This document shows, in pieces, positions 21,447 to 32,516 of a stretch of DNA of 64,000 bases (positions are counted from its first letter, which is position 1; every line of letters begins with the position of its first letter). The notes below the pieces were generated by a model. The model was not told where the DNA came from, searched no databases, and saw only the letters and a program-made list of their open reading frames with translations. The position numbers were made by a program, and so were the translations under genes. The stretch comes from Tiliqua scincoides. Its lineage: Eukaryota; Chordata; Lepidosauria; Squamata; Scincidae. Where the stretch lies: assembly GCF_035046505.1 (NCBI RefSeq), contig NC_089821.1:2886001-2950000 (forward strand). Direction: 5' to 3'.

Positions 21447-21482
<36 letters not shown>
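21217..21482 (-). mobile_element. CR1 3' end inside a (CT)n microsatellite
   Basis: (CT)n at 21217-21245 and again at 21451-21482 bracket a minus-strand CR1 terminal fragment (21246-21450, 'cataagaacagcccactgg' to 'ttgtaccccataatg'). The CR1 appears to have entered the microsatellite. Confidence 0.85.
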
Positions 21483-21497
<15 letters not shown>

Positions 21498-21583
21498 TTA
21501 CTCATTCATTCATTCATTCATACTTAGGTTTATATACTGCCCTTCAACACACAAATGCTCTTCAGGCATTTTATTGTTTATTG

Positions 21584-21953
21584 CAGTGGTACCCAAACTG
21601 TGTGCCATGGCTCCCTGGGGACCCATGGAAACCAGCTAGGGGAGCTGCAGAATCTTCACGAAAAACTCACCACCATATGCAGTATAAAAGACTATGGGCC
21701 AAATCCTATCCTATTTGCCAGTGCCAGTGCAGCCATACCCATGGGGCGTGTGCTGCATCCTGTGGTGGGAAGGCAGTCATAGAGGGCTCCCCAAGGTCAG
21801 GGAACATTTGTTCCCTGACCTCAGGGCTGCATTGCAGCTTCACTGGTCCTGGAAGGTTGGATAGGACTGGGCCCTATAGCCCTAATGGGGATGTGCAGAC
21901 AATGGTCCAGTAGGTCAAGGGAGCTGCCAGCCGAAAAAGTTTGGGACTCAATG
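21584..21953. mobile_element. hAT MITE with exact 8-bp TSD, holding a second MITE
   Basis: The ends are CAGTGGTACCCAAACTG and the inverse AAGTTTGGGACTCAATG. GTTTATTG flanks both sides (21576-21583 and 21954-21961). A Harbinger-like MITE lies within at about 21695-21873. Confidence 0.88.
21695..21873. mobile_element. Harbinger-like MITE nested in a hAT MITE
   Basis: The termini are GGGCCAAATCCTATCC and the inverse GGATAGGACTGGGCC, flanked by CTA on both sides. The core is the palindrome 'agggaacatttgttccct'. Confidence 0.8.
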
Positions 21954-22620
21954 GTTTATTGTATTGTACTGTGTACATAAAATAATAACAAGCAACACAA
22001 CAGCAAAAGCAACATGAAATCTAAAATCAACAACAATAAAACACAGTAAGAGAGAACAGCAGCAATACAGCAGTTAAAAAGGTTTAAAAGGCTAGAAAGA
22101 TCTGGAAATATAATTTTTAACCAATCTTGACCTGGCACAGGAATTCCTGGCACAGGAATGGCATCAGATACCAGGTGAGAGTCCCTGGAGAGAAGGTTCC
22201 ATAGACAGGATTCTGCAATGCACGACATCGTTTCCAGTGTCCTCCCTCACCTCTGAAGGGACATCCAGAGGAGAGCTGCTGATGCTGACCACCGTATAAA
22301 GCTCTGAAGGTTTCAGCCCTTTCATTTGTGCTTGGAAGTGGACCAGAACCCCCTGAAGGTGCTTCAACACTGGCAAGATATGGCCTCAATGCCTAATCCC
22401 AGCTACCAACTGCATTCTAAACTAACTGCAGTTTGCAGTCTTCAAAGGCAGCCCCACATGCAACACATTGCAGTGGTCTAATCCAGAGCTCATCCGAGCA
22501 TGGCCAGGCCATCACTATCCAGGAGGGGCTGCAGCTGGTGCTCCAGTCTCAACTGACAAGAGGTGCTCAATGTCACCGATGCTGCTGGTCCATTACTGGA
22601 CCCAGATACTGATTTTCAAG

Positions 22621-23978
22621 CAGATAAGAACACAAAAAGAGCCCTGTTGGATCAGGCCCAGAGCCCATCTATTCCAGCTTCCTGTATCTCACAGTGGCCC
22701 ACCAAATGCCTCAGGGAGCACACAAGACCACAAGATACTTGCTGCCACCTTGCTTGCTAGAATGTCTAGCATTCTATTTACATTCACACACCCCAGCAAA
22801 GACACCAGATTGCAACTGAGTTGAACTTGTGCTACTTTATTAAACACTGTGACCAATTTTTAAAGTATGAAACCTACTGAATATACCTTCCCTCCCTCGC
22901 CAGTCTGGTGTAGGTGAAAAAACTGCCATCCATGGCCAATTCAGATGACAGAAAAAAATTCCTACCTGGCCCTCATAATGAGCCACCAGCTAATGTCAGA
23001 TTGCACATACCCATCATGGCTTGTAACCTGTGATGAAGTTTTCCTCCATAAATCTTTCCAATCCCCTTTTAAAGGCATCTAGGCTGGATGCCATCACCAT
23101 ATCCTGTGGAGTTCCACAAACTACGAGTAATTATATGCCGGGTAAAGAAATGTTTGGTCTGTTCTAACCCTCCTGACACTCAATCTTAATGGATGCCCCC
23201 TGGTTCTAGTGTTGTGTGAGAGGGAAAACAGCATTTCTCTATCCACTGCATCCATCCCCTGCACAATTTTGTATATCTCAATCATGTCCCTCCCTTCAGG
23301 TGCCCCTTTTCTAGACTGAAGAGCCTCAAATGCTGCAGCCTATCCTCATAAGGGAGGTGCCCCAGTAATCATTCTGGATGCACTCATCTGCACCTTTTCC
23401 ATTTCCACTATGTCTTTTTTGAGATGCGGCAACCAGAACTGGACACAATACTCCAGGTGTGGCCTTACCATATTATAATATTAGCCGTTTAGCATTATAA
23501 TTAGCATTATTATAATAATGTTATTATTACAGCATTATTATAATTAGCATTATAATATTAGCTGTTTTGTTCTCAGTACCTTATCTAATGATCCCAAGCA
23601 TAGAATTGGCCTTCTTCACTGCCGCCGCACATTGGGTCGACACTTTCATCGACCTGTCCACCACCCCCCCAAGATCTGATCTGTCACAGACAGCCCAGAA
23701 CCCATTAGCCTATATGTGAAGTATTGATTTTTTGCCCTAATGTGCATGACCTTACACTTACTGACATTGAAGTGCATCTGCCATTTTCCTGCCCGTTTTC
23801 TCATTTTAGAGAGATCCCATTCGCAATCCCTTTTGGTCTTCACCGCCTGGAAACGTTTAGTGCCATCTGCAGACTTGGCCACCTCAGTGCTTATCTCCAT
23901 CTCCAGGTCATTTATGAACAAGTTGAAAAGCACTGTTCCTAGGACAGATCCCTGCTGCACAACCAGATGCAAATGATT
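22621..23978 (-). mobile_element. Older CR1 LINE, minus strand
   Basis: The fragment runs backward from a diverged CR1 terminus ('agataagaacacaaaaagagcc') through the C-terminal coding region and RT ([20 protein letters not shown]; the FADD box is degraded to SADG). An ATTATTATAA expansion lies at about 23470-23560. It is considerably older than the copy at 9599. Confidence 0.8.
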
Positions 23979-24480
23979 GACAGAGCAATTGATGATAGTT
24001 TCAAATCCCTGATTTGATTTGGGGGATAAGAAAAGGCTTCATAGTATCCCATCATGTACGTGCCACAAGGCAGTCCCCCAGCAACACCTTCTAGATTTGG
24101 CCTTTCAACTAAGATGGTGTCATGAAGTACCATGTCCCTGATCCTCTCCAGAAAAATAGTGTGATTTATGGTTTTTGATACTGAGAGGCCTAGAAGAAAG
24201 GGCAGGGCTTCACACCCCCTTCTCCTTTTGTCATGTATCAGGACAGCCATAGCAGTCTCCATGCCAAAACTATGTCTGAAGTAAATTCAAAATGAATCCA
24301 AAAAATCAGCGTACTCCAAGCACCCCCTAGAGCAACTAGTTCTCCAAAGGGATATTTGAAACTGTCCAACAGGTAATGACAGAATTCCTGGGGTCCAAGG
24401 AGGATTCTTATAGGAATGATCTGACCATAGACTGTTCTTAGCAAGAACAATAGTTTTGTTGAACCGACTGCATTTTCAAC

Positions 24481-25094
24481 CAACCCTGGATTCCCCTAGA
24501 TGGGGAAGAACTCTCCATTTGCTCAGTGCTTGCCTTTGCATACAAGTGCTGGATGTTTAGGAGCATCAGTCTGGGGAATGAGTAACCTCTCAGTCCTTCC
24601 CTTCCAGGCTGAACAGAGAGATGATGTCTGCAGAGACTTTCTGGCTCAGCTGTCAGATATTTGGGGCATGGTGGTTACAGAGGCTGCCCTGGGCACTTAC
24701 ATGCCTGTATTCTGAAGGACTCGATTTTCAGGACCAGTTCTGAATGTGGTAGTTGAATAGCAGCCCTTAGCCAACACTTTTCCCCACCCCCACGTGATGA
24801 AATAATCATTAGGGATGATGGCTACAAGAACATTCTAAGGGAGTGCAACCTAAGTATAGGTTTGAATTATGGCTCTCACCTGATTAACACCATCTCAGCC
24901 AATTAACTAATTTAATCTGTACACACTTGCATATGAGTAATGCCAATTCTGCACTGAGCCTCCATGGCCTGCTGTGTCCCTGTACTCCCCCCTCCCCACC
25001 ATGTGTGCATGGGAGGGTGGTAACATGAACTTCCCACACGGTGCTCCTAGAAAAGATAAATGGGCTCACACTGTCTATATGGTCCCCTCTTGCC
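24481..25094. other. No gene seen; unclassified sequence
   Basis: No supported exon or repeat terminus. Confidence 0.35.
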
Positions 25095-25742
25095 TTTTGG
25101 CTTCTGACGGTGGGAGAGATCATTGCATCTCATTGGGCAGCTACCGCCCGCCTTAAGCTGGGCAGTCCCCAGCCAGTAAGGTGTTGCCTCGCCACGGTCC
25201 GTTAACCTCACGGGGTGCGTGGGGCTTAGGGTGAAAACCGACAAGCGGATCGACAACTCTGCAGCATGCAACAGAAAACAGAAAACTCCTGCCCTAAAGC
25301 TGGGCACCTGGAACGTAAGGACAATGATGGATGATGGCTGGATCCCAAAGGATTTCCTCTATGGAGAACTCGTGCAAGGAAAGCGCCCTACAGGTAGACC
25401 ACAGCTGCGATACAAGGACATCTGCAAGAGGGATCTGAAGGCCTTAGGGATGGACCTCAACAAGTGGGAAACCCTGGCCTCTGAGCGGCCCGCTTGGAGG
25501 CAGGCTGTGCAGCATGGCCTTTCCCAGTTTGAAGAGACACTTTGCCAACAGTCTGAGGCTAAGAGGCAAAGAAGGAAGGCCCACAGCCAGGGAGACAGAC
25601 CAGGGACAGACTGCACTTGCTCCCAATGTGGAAGGGATTGTCACTCCCGAATCGGCCTTTTCAGCCACACTAGACGCTGTTCCAGAACCACCTTTCAGAG
25701 CGCGATACCATAGTCTCTGGAGACTGAACGTTGCCAACAACT
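25095..25742 (+). mobile_element. Internally deleted zinc-finger LINE (5' end joined to 3' end)
   Basis: The 5' part reads into the start of an AP-type endonuclease (LKLGTWNVRTM, about 25299-25331). The sequence then jumps within an ATGATG run at about 25330 directly to the C-terminal region (DDGWIPKDFLYGELVQGKRP) and ends with the C2HC finger and the 3' UTR. The remaining endonuclease and the whole RT are gone. The junction keeps frame, leaving a 164-codon open frame from 25219, whose first codon is ATG. Confidence 0.8.
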
Positions 25743-26689
25743 TGCCTTTCTCAGAGCAAAAAAACCAGATGGCAGTGACAGCACCATTTTATATTGCCTG
25801 TGTCCCAATAGACAGGGCACGGAAAATTTACATGGCTGTACCACAGAGAGGAGTGCCCCCTGCCACAGTTGTTCTGCCCATCATCTCTGGTGAACCAGGG
25901 CCCAACAGGGATGCTTACAAGGCAGAGGTGGGCAGCAGCAGCTACAGGTGCTTCAGGAGTTGCTCTGGTCATGCATGAGCTCTTCAACAGGTGTGGCCCT
26001 TCTGGCCCACGCCCAACCTGGCTGGACCATGACAAGTTCCCTCTTCTCTCATCGAAGATGGTGCCTGAATTCTGCGAGTGTAACCTTGGGATTTAAGCTG
26101 TGGCTTCTCTTTGTGACTTTCAGAAGTACAGTACCTGGCCAGTTCGGTAGGTCAGGAAGACATCTTGGATCAAAACTGATTTGACTGATCAGTTTCAGTG
26201 AACTGATTTTGACTGATTCCTCTGAAATTACTGTTTGGTTGGTTACTTGAAGAAACAACAATGCCATGCTGCCCCAGCTCCCAGGATAGTGATGTCACGC
26301 TGTCATGTGACGTTGTGTCAAGTGATGTCACTTCCAGGTTCTCTCCAGAGGAGGAGCACTGGCTGTAGCAGCTTTGTGTAGAGGAGAGCCTCCACAGGAG
26401 AAGGGAGGTGTGGAACCACCAGTGTCTCCTCCATAACTATGGTGGAGCCTGAGGGGCAGTAATGTGCCCCCCTTGGCACAGCACCCAGGCAGGTCCCCTC
26501 GGACTCCGCTTTAGTTATGGCTCTGGTGCCATATCTCCATATTCACATCACAACCTCTCAAGTTAAGTGTGCAATCACCTTGCCAGTACCAGTATTTTAG
26601 CTCAAGCTGGCTAGCAATCCTGAACTTAGAACTGGGCCTAACTGAACTCAGACTTGCTTCTGAGTAAACTTGCCTAGAACAAAGCTATG
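25743..26689. other. No gene seen; unclassified sequence
   Basis: No recognised repeat apart from a weak AAGTAAG-type remnant near 26640-26690. Confidence 0.35.
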
Positions 26690-27477
26690 AGTCAAATAAC
26701 AAATGTATCTTTTTTTCCTGATGTAGGTATGCAACAAGAAAGGACAACTGGGAGAAGTGTCAAGAGTGTAAGAAAGCAACAGGCAATAACTTTTTAATTA
26801 TGGATTTCTAGAGATGATGAAATTTGATTACTAGAGGAATCCCCACTGCCCAGTTTATGAAGTTCTGCCATCGTATTTGAATTTGCTGCTTTTATAATTC
26901 AAGAACTAATATTACAGATGAAACAACGCGCTTTGTTGACTCAACGTGTCTCGTATGGAATTTGTAAATCCAGCCATTCTAATGCCGTCAAGCCTGACTG
27001 GGTGAACAACCTCTATAAATAAGCAAAGAAGTGGCATGAATAATTCTGTCTTGATTAGGCCGGTGTTATCCTCATGCGACTTGAGCTGTGCGCAAGGAGC
27101 AAAGACCTACATAAACCTGGTGCCACCAGCACTGGCCAGGTGCAGGCTCAGTGTGTCAGAAGCCCTAGGTAATAATTAAAGGTTCATTACACTTATTTTC
27201 AATCTTACAAGAACCATTCTGTTCTAGGAGCAAATTCAGTTTCACAATGAACTATCTTTGGAGCCCAAAGAATTTGTGTTCTAATAAAGAAACAAGTGCT
27301 GATTTGTTTGCAAAATACATACATAGTCAGCGTTGGTGTATATGGAAAAATTATGAAACTATGGTCCTGGTTACAGATTCTTCCTGGTCCTTGTCATGTC
27401 ATAGAGTTGATTTGTTTCCTTCTTTTATAGTTATACTAAACAGAGGACTGTATGTATTTCTATACGGCTTGCCAACA
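26690..27477. promoter_or_regulatory. Repeat-poor block, candidate conserved non-coding element
   Basis: About 790 bp without recognised repeats. It is AT-rich with long stretches of ordinary complexity, such as 'aattctgtcttgattaggcc'. Such islands within repeat-dense intergenic DNA near developmental or stress genes are often conserved enhancers. Conservation was not tested. Confidence 0.25.
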
Positions 27478-27485
27478 TTCTAATT

Positions 27486-27773
27486 CATTGTTTCTCAAAC
27501 TGTGGGTCGGGACCCACTAGGTGGATCACGAGACGATTTCAGTTGGGTACCATTACAGAGCAGTACTTTTAACAGGGTGCTCTGTACAGGTTTTTAACAA
27601 TTATAGTAAATGGGACTTACTCCTGGGAAAATGTGGGTAGGATTGCAGCCTAGGATTGTTAAAAAATTTTCCTGCTTGATGATGACACTTCCAGTCATGA
27701 CATCACTTCTGGTGGGTCCTGACAGATTCTCATTTTAAAGTGGGTCCCGGTGCTAAATGTGTGTGATTCACTG
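27486..27773. mobile_element. hAT MITE with exact 8-bp TSD
   Basis: The left end TTTCTCAAACTGTGGGTCGG and the right part 'gtgggtcccggtgctaaatg...gattcactg' are typical of a widespread hAT MITE type. TTCTAATT flanks both sides (27478-27485 and 27774-27781). A half AAGTAAG repeat lies inside at 27608-27652. Confidence 0.88.
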
Positions 27774-28059
27774 TTCTAATTCATTGCAATGATTTGATGT
27801 CTATAGCATAAGTAGCATTGTGAATATTATAAATACTTTTTTTTCAAATAACCAACTAAATATTAATTTTATATGCCTTTGAATCCAGCTTTACATGCCA
27901 AAGGTAACATATTTGATTCATACAACAATGATGAACTAGTAAGGGTGTGACTTATTCATCAGGGTGTTTGCATTCATCTGTTTCAGTGCAAGACTCAAGC
28001 CCAGTGTAAGTCAATCACTGAAATCCATAGGACTTGGCCTTAAAATGAAGTTCATCCTG

Positions 28060-28225
28060 AGCCGTTGATCTGAACAGACTTAAACTGACCCTGCAGATGC
28101 CTGATCTCCTCTAATCTTGGAAGCTAAGCAGGGTCAGGCCTGGTTAGTACTTGGATGGGAGACCGCCTGGGAATACCGGGTGCTGTAGGCTTAGACCATA
28201 GTCTTTCGAGACTGAAGGTTGCCAG
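28060..28225 (+). mobile_element. 5S-rRNA-derived SINE with zinc-finger LINE tail, copy 1
   Basis: The 5S-like body includes 'ggaagctaagcagggtcagg', 'cctggttagtacttggatgg' and 'gagaccgcctgggaatacc', ending 'gtgctgtaggctt'. It keeps the 5S internal promoter region (box A, intermediate element, box C). The tail 'accatagtctttcgagactg' plus 'aaggttgcca' equals the 3' end of the zinc-finger LINE. It is not a functional 5S gene: the 5' third is diverged and there is no T-run terminator after the body. Confidence 0.88.
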
Positions 28226-28385
28226 CCATCTCCCTATACTGAACACTATCTCCCGATCTTGTCTGATCTCGGAAGCTAAGCAGGGTCAGGCCTGGTTAGT
28301 TCTTGGATGGGAGACCGCCTGGGAATACCGGGTGCTGTAGGCTTATACCATAGTCTTTCGAGACTGAAGGTTGCCAACCATTCCA
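28226..28385 (+). mobile_element. 5S-rRNA-derived SINE, copy 2 (tandem)
   Basis: It follows copy 1 directly. The 5S body is closer to the cellular sequence here ('cccgatcttgtctgatctcgg' region) with one change in box C (TTAGTTCTTGG). The tail is the same LINE-like tail, ending 'ggttgccaacca'. Confidence 0.88.
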
Positions 28386-28757
28386 TTGCTTTTGATATGA
28401 CAAGCAGATGCAGAATAGTGAATCCTGTACTAAAGGTAATAAGAATACTTTCTCATCGGGTGGTAGGGGAGCTGTGGTTTGCAAGATCACGATGCAACCA
28501 GATGTCTCCTTTTTTGGAATCAGGAAGGAATTTTCCTCTGGTTCATACGAAACACGGCTAAATTTCTTTTCTACACTCTGGTGTATATATTACATGAGAA
28601 ACAGGACAGCCCTCTGCTAGATTGTCTGGCCACTTTAGGTCTTTCACTCATCTCTGTTCTAGTGGACTGAAATGTGATCAGGGTTGTTGTCATCAATGCT
28701 GTTTTGCATGCAGGCATTCAGTACTAAGAAGGTTGTTATTACTGAACTTCTAATGAA
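28386..28757. other. No gene seen; unclassified sequence
   Basis: Unclassified between SINEs and a MITE. 'catcgggtggtaggggagc...tttttggaatcaggaaggaa' may be an old LINE 3' UTR remnant. Confidence 0.3.
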
Positions 28758-28765
28758 TTAAACCA

Positions 28766-29016
28766 GTAATGTAGCCAGAGGGGGAGGGTGGCGTGGTAAG
28801 TACTGTGGGTGCTGCAATATGCCGTGCAAGTGGCTCCTCTCACTTGCCGTTGGAGCCATTGGGGCAGTGATGGTAATGTGCAGGTGCTCACCATTCACCA
28901 TTGCCATTGCTGTCACTGCCCCAATGGCTCTAACGGCGAGTGGGAGGGGCCTCTTACACGGCACATTGTGGCTCCTGCAATACTTAACTGTGCCGCTCCC
29001 CAGCTATGCTACTCTG
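28766..29016. mobile_element. Palindromic MITE (TAGCTAGAGG family) with 8-bp TSD
   Basis: The two halves are near-complementary ('gccattggggcagtgatgg' against 'ctgtcactgccccaatggc'). TTAAACCA flanks both sides (28758-28765 and 29017-29024). Confidence 0.75.
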
Positions 29017-29024
29017 TTAAACCA

Positions 29025-29916
29025 AAGTGGCACAAAACTAACAAGAGAAACAAACCTGTGCAAAAGGAAAGAGGTGGATCAACTGGCCATCACACACCGA
29101 CATTTGAACATGCAAGAAAGTGCCTTAGAAAAGGTAACACAATGTGTCTATTTTTCAGAGGAGACCCCTTGCTTCCACTTCTAAAGGACTTCCTTGTACT
29201 TGTCAACAGACATTTCCCCATTTGCTTCTCTACACATCTTCAGAGAAGGTGATGCATACCTGTGTCTTCTGATAACCACATGGCAAGCTGCCCTCACCGC
29301 AGGCCCTCCAGGCAAAGCCATCTCCAGACTCAGTCTGTTCTGGAAGTGCAATAAAAGACACTTTGATCTCTCATACAAGTCAGAACAGCCAAGAAGAGAT
29401 GCAAAACTTTCCTTGGTTTTCCCAGATTTCCACCCAGCACCAAGGAAGCAGGAAACGGCAACTATGAACATCTCATGAACCTTGCCAAAGAGGTCCTTGG
29501 TCAGAACATGTTATCACGGCAACTGTTCTCAACTTAGTCAAGCTGCAGTCACCCAGAATGGTAGGAGGAGCAACATCTTCACTGTCTGGAATGGCATTTT
29601 GGATGTGTTGATGACTGAGCAGTTTGGGTTAATTGCACAGGTACTTAAAAACAGATGAGGTATACAACCTGGTGTGGCTGTTCAGAGATGATGGCTCAGT
29701 TTGGAGTTCCAGGAAAGAATCCTGTGCATGCAGGCTCCCTCCTGCTGTCCTCTGCTCCATGCCAATTACGTCCTGGAATGACCAATTCAAAATTTGTCAT
29801 TACATCTGAATCTGCAAGTTGTGGGTTTCACCTGTGCTTTCAGTTAGGAAATTGAATTGGGCTGTGATCGTACCCCCCCAAGAGACCAACTGAAGAGGTC
29901 TTTCCCCCTCTAAAAG
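29025..29916. other. No gene seen; unclassified sequence
   Basis: About 900 bp. 29100-29480 resembles a decayed LINE-type 3' region at most. No exon is supported. Confidence 0.3.
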
Positions 29917-29922
29917 CCCAAC

Positions 29923-29995
<73 letters not shown>
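29917..29995. repeat. Compound microsatellite (CT)n(CA)n(GA)n
   Basis: 'ctctctctctctct' is followed by 'cacacacacaca' and then 'gagagagagagaga'. Confidence 0.9.
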
Positions 29996-29996
<1 letters not shown>

Positions 29997-30004
29997 ATAG
30001 GTCT

Positions 30005-30520
30005 CAGGGCCAAATTCTATGTGGGCCTAGCACTGGTGCTGAGCTCAAGCACCGATGCTGGGTGCCATAAACGTGCATGTTTATAGCACCCTCAAAGTAA
30101 TCAGCACTGATGCTGGGTCCGCGCCAGTTGGCACCGGGCCTCATGGTTCCTCACAGCCGCTGGAGCCAAGTAAGACTGCCAGGTGATGAAGTGGCAAGGT
30201 GGGGGGAGGGTGTGGTGAGGGTGGAACTGGGTGGGGGGAGGGGAGGATTGGGCCTGGGTGGGGGGTGGGAATGGCGGTGGAGGCCTTTGCCAGATCCTTT
30301 GCTCCATCTCAGATGAAAAGTCCGACACAGAGCTCGTCAGTCTGCGCCAGCAAAATAGCTGGTGCGGGCTGAAGGAGACACATTGCTGGGCCTGAGCTCT
30401 TACTCAGGGGAAGTGGAAGAATGTCCCCTTCCTCTGAAGAGATTCTGGCATCTGCCACGGCACCCACAGGATGCAACGGTAGCCTCCTCTGAGCACTGGG
30501 CAGCTTAGGATTGGGCTGTC
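30005..30520. mobile_element. Long Harbinger-like MITE
   Basis: It begins AGGGCCAAATTCTATG and ends TTAGGATTGGGCTG, with a GC-rich interior. It belongs to the same terminal family as 34037-34216. The flanking duplication is unclear. Confidence 0.55.
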
Positions 30521-31316
30521 AGATCCCTCTGCAAGTAAATTGCCTTTGGGGGAAAACATTCACCTTCATTGAAAAATATGAGGGCTATTCTGAAACTAAG
30601 TGCCACTTGATGTGAAAAGAACAAGACTTAAGGAAACAATACAGCTCAGAAGTTAAATTCCATGGCCACATTACTTCTCCATGCAATCTCCATCTGAACT
30701 GAGGCAACTGTCATGTCCTGGGACAAGCTTCTTTTTCCCTGCATGAAGAACATTCCGGCCAGGCTCAGCCAGCTGGTAACTCACTCTGCAGGTGTGTGTC
30801 TGTGTGTTGTCATGCAGAAGAAGCAGCCTCTCCTTTTGTTCCTAATCGCTCTCCAGCCTCCCAGGTGATTGTCATCCTTTAGGGTCCCAGAACACTGTGG
30901 CCAAACAGACACGCAAACAAAGTCAAAGACACAGTGGCCATTTGCTTCTTGTTGGAGAAAGTTGGTTTGAACTGCGTTCGTCTTATGGAGGTTACTGCTC
31001 AAACAGCCCACTCACCAAACAAACTTTGACTGTTTGCTTATCTGTTTGGTCACTGTGTTCTGGGAGCTTCAAGGAAGGACCTGAAGGGATGCCAGTTTTG
31101 TTTTTCTATAATACTATATTTTAATATTGCTTTTATCTGCTTTGTAAAGCACACACATTTCAGCAACAAACACAGGTTTATTTTAAAAACCAAAATATCC
31201 TACTGCTTATTTTTTTGTGCCCCACCTACACTGCTCTACATGTCTACCCTCGGTTCCTTGGAATTATCAGTGCTGTCTTGAATTTTGGAGGAGGTAGAAA
31301 TAAATAAATAGACAGG
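30521..31316. other. No gene seen; unclassified sequence
   Basis: No recognised repeat or exon; AT-rich towards 31100-31300. Confidence 0.35.
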
Positions 31317-31317
31317 C

Positions 31318-31823
31318 AGCCCAATCCTAACTCGCGCTGGAATAGGCAGTGCAAGTTTCGGGCTGTCTAAGGCTTGGCCCGAGGCAAGGGGAAGCTTTTC
31401 CCCTTATCCCTGGGAGAGCTGCAGCAGCCCCAATGGGTCTACTTAGTCCTGTGCCACCTGACGAGGTGGTGCAAATCCCAGCAGCTTGGGACTGCCCTGG
31501 GCCACCCAGGAACAGGGTCAGGATCTGGCATAACTGCTTCCTGCCCGCCTGCCCCAGGAATGCCAACCTCCCACCCTCCCCTGGCCCCAAAACATCTTCC
31601 TCCCACCTCCTCTCCACCTTCCCATGAACCCCCCCAGACCCCTGCACCAGCTGAGCTCAGCCGACACATACTTACTGGGCCCAGGGAGGCTGGTGTACAC
31701 CTGTGCACAGGCCTATCTCCCCTCAGTGTGGCGCAAAAGTGCTGGGCGGCATTTTTGCGACACTCCCGAGCCGGCACAAGGGACTTGTGTCAGCCCAAGG
31801 GTGCTTCAGGACTGTGCCCACAG
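31318..31823. mobile_element. Long GC-rich Harbinger-like MITE
   Basis: It starts AGCCCAATCCTAACTCGCG and seems to end 'caggactgtgcccac'. The interior is C-rich, which creates long spurious open frames on both strands. Confidence 0.5.
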
Positions 31824-31970
31824 AGACATGCATTGGAAGTATGGACACAGCCTCCCTTCAACTGGTTGATCTTCCTCAACTATCAGAACTTTTGCCTCTT
31901 CTAACCTGCACATTGTAAATATATTCTGAATCCTTAAGAAGCATGCTTTTAAAATCACTTGCGCAACTAA

Positions 31971-32513
31971 GGGCGCAATCCAAACCTGCGCTGGAGCAGG
32001 CAAGCCAGGAGGCAAGCAGGTTCGTTGGGTGCAGCGGCTCAGCCACAGGCAAGGGGAAGCTCTTCCCCTTACCCCTGGGTAAGGGCTGCATGCCCCTGTG
32101 GGTCTCCTTGGACCTGCGCCACCTCTGGAGGTGGCACAAGTCCGAGAAGAGTGAAGTGACTGGAAGCCGCTCCGTTCTCTCCGGGGATGGGGTTGGGACC
32201 TGGCATAACCGCCGGGTCCCAGCCCCGCCCCCGGCTCCCCACGCGCCCGCCCCTGGGGCTGCCCATTGCCCGCCCTCCCCCCACCCAGAAACGCCCCTCT
32301 GCCCCCGCAATGCCCCCCCGCCTACTTTTGCCGCTTGCAGCACAAGCAGCAGTGTGGGAGCCACCATGGAGGCTTCTGCCTGCCTCTGCGCATTGGCACA
32401 TCTGAATGCGCCAACATGGCTCCCACCCACAGAGGCGCAAATGTGCTTTACGGCACATTTGCCACCCTCCAGGGCCTCCTATGCCGGCATAACTGCCGGT
32501 TAGGATTGCGCTC
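31971..32513. mobile_element. Long GC-rich Harbinger-like MITE with TAA TSD
   Basis: The ends are GGGCGCAATCC and the inverse GGTTAGGATTGCGCTC, with TAA on both flanks (31968-31970 and 32514-32516). The GC-rich interior gives long open frames up to 186 codons on several strands, none with family resemblance. Confidence 0.75.
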
Positions 32514-32516
32514 TAA

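Larger units (their letters stand above)
21501..24480 (-). mobile_element. L2-type LINE, minus strand, interrupted twice
   Basis: The left end ('cattcattcattcatac...tatatactgcccttcaac') is an inverted L2 terminus with a tetranucleotide tail. 21962-22620 is 3' UTR and 23980-24480 seems to continue it. A hAT MITE (21584-21953) and a CR1 (22621-23978) are inserted. The upper boundary is approximate. Confidence 0.5.

Noticed and set aside
28090-28350. Functional 5S rRNA genes
   Set aside because: The 5' third is diverged, there is no T-run terminator after the body, and a LINE tail is fused. These are SINEs.
31876-32503. Overlapping 130-190-codon open frames on both strands
   Set aside because: They are explained by the GC-rich interior of a Harbinger-like MITE, where stops are rare. 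No conserved motif.
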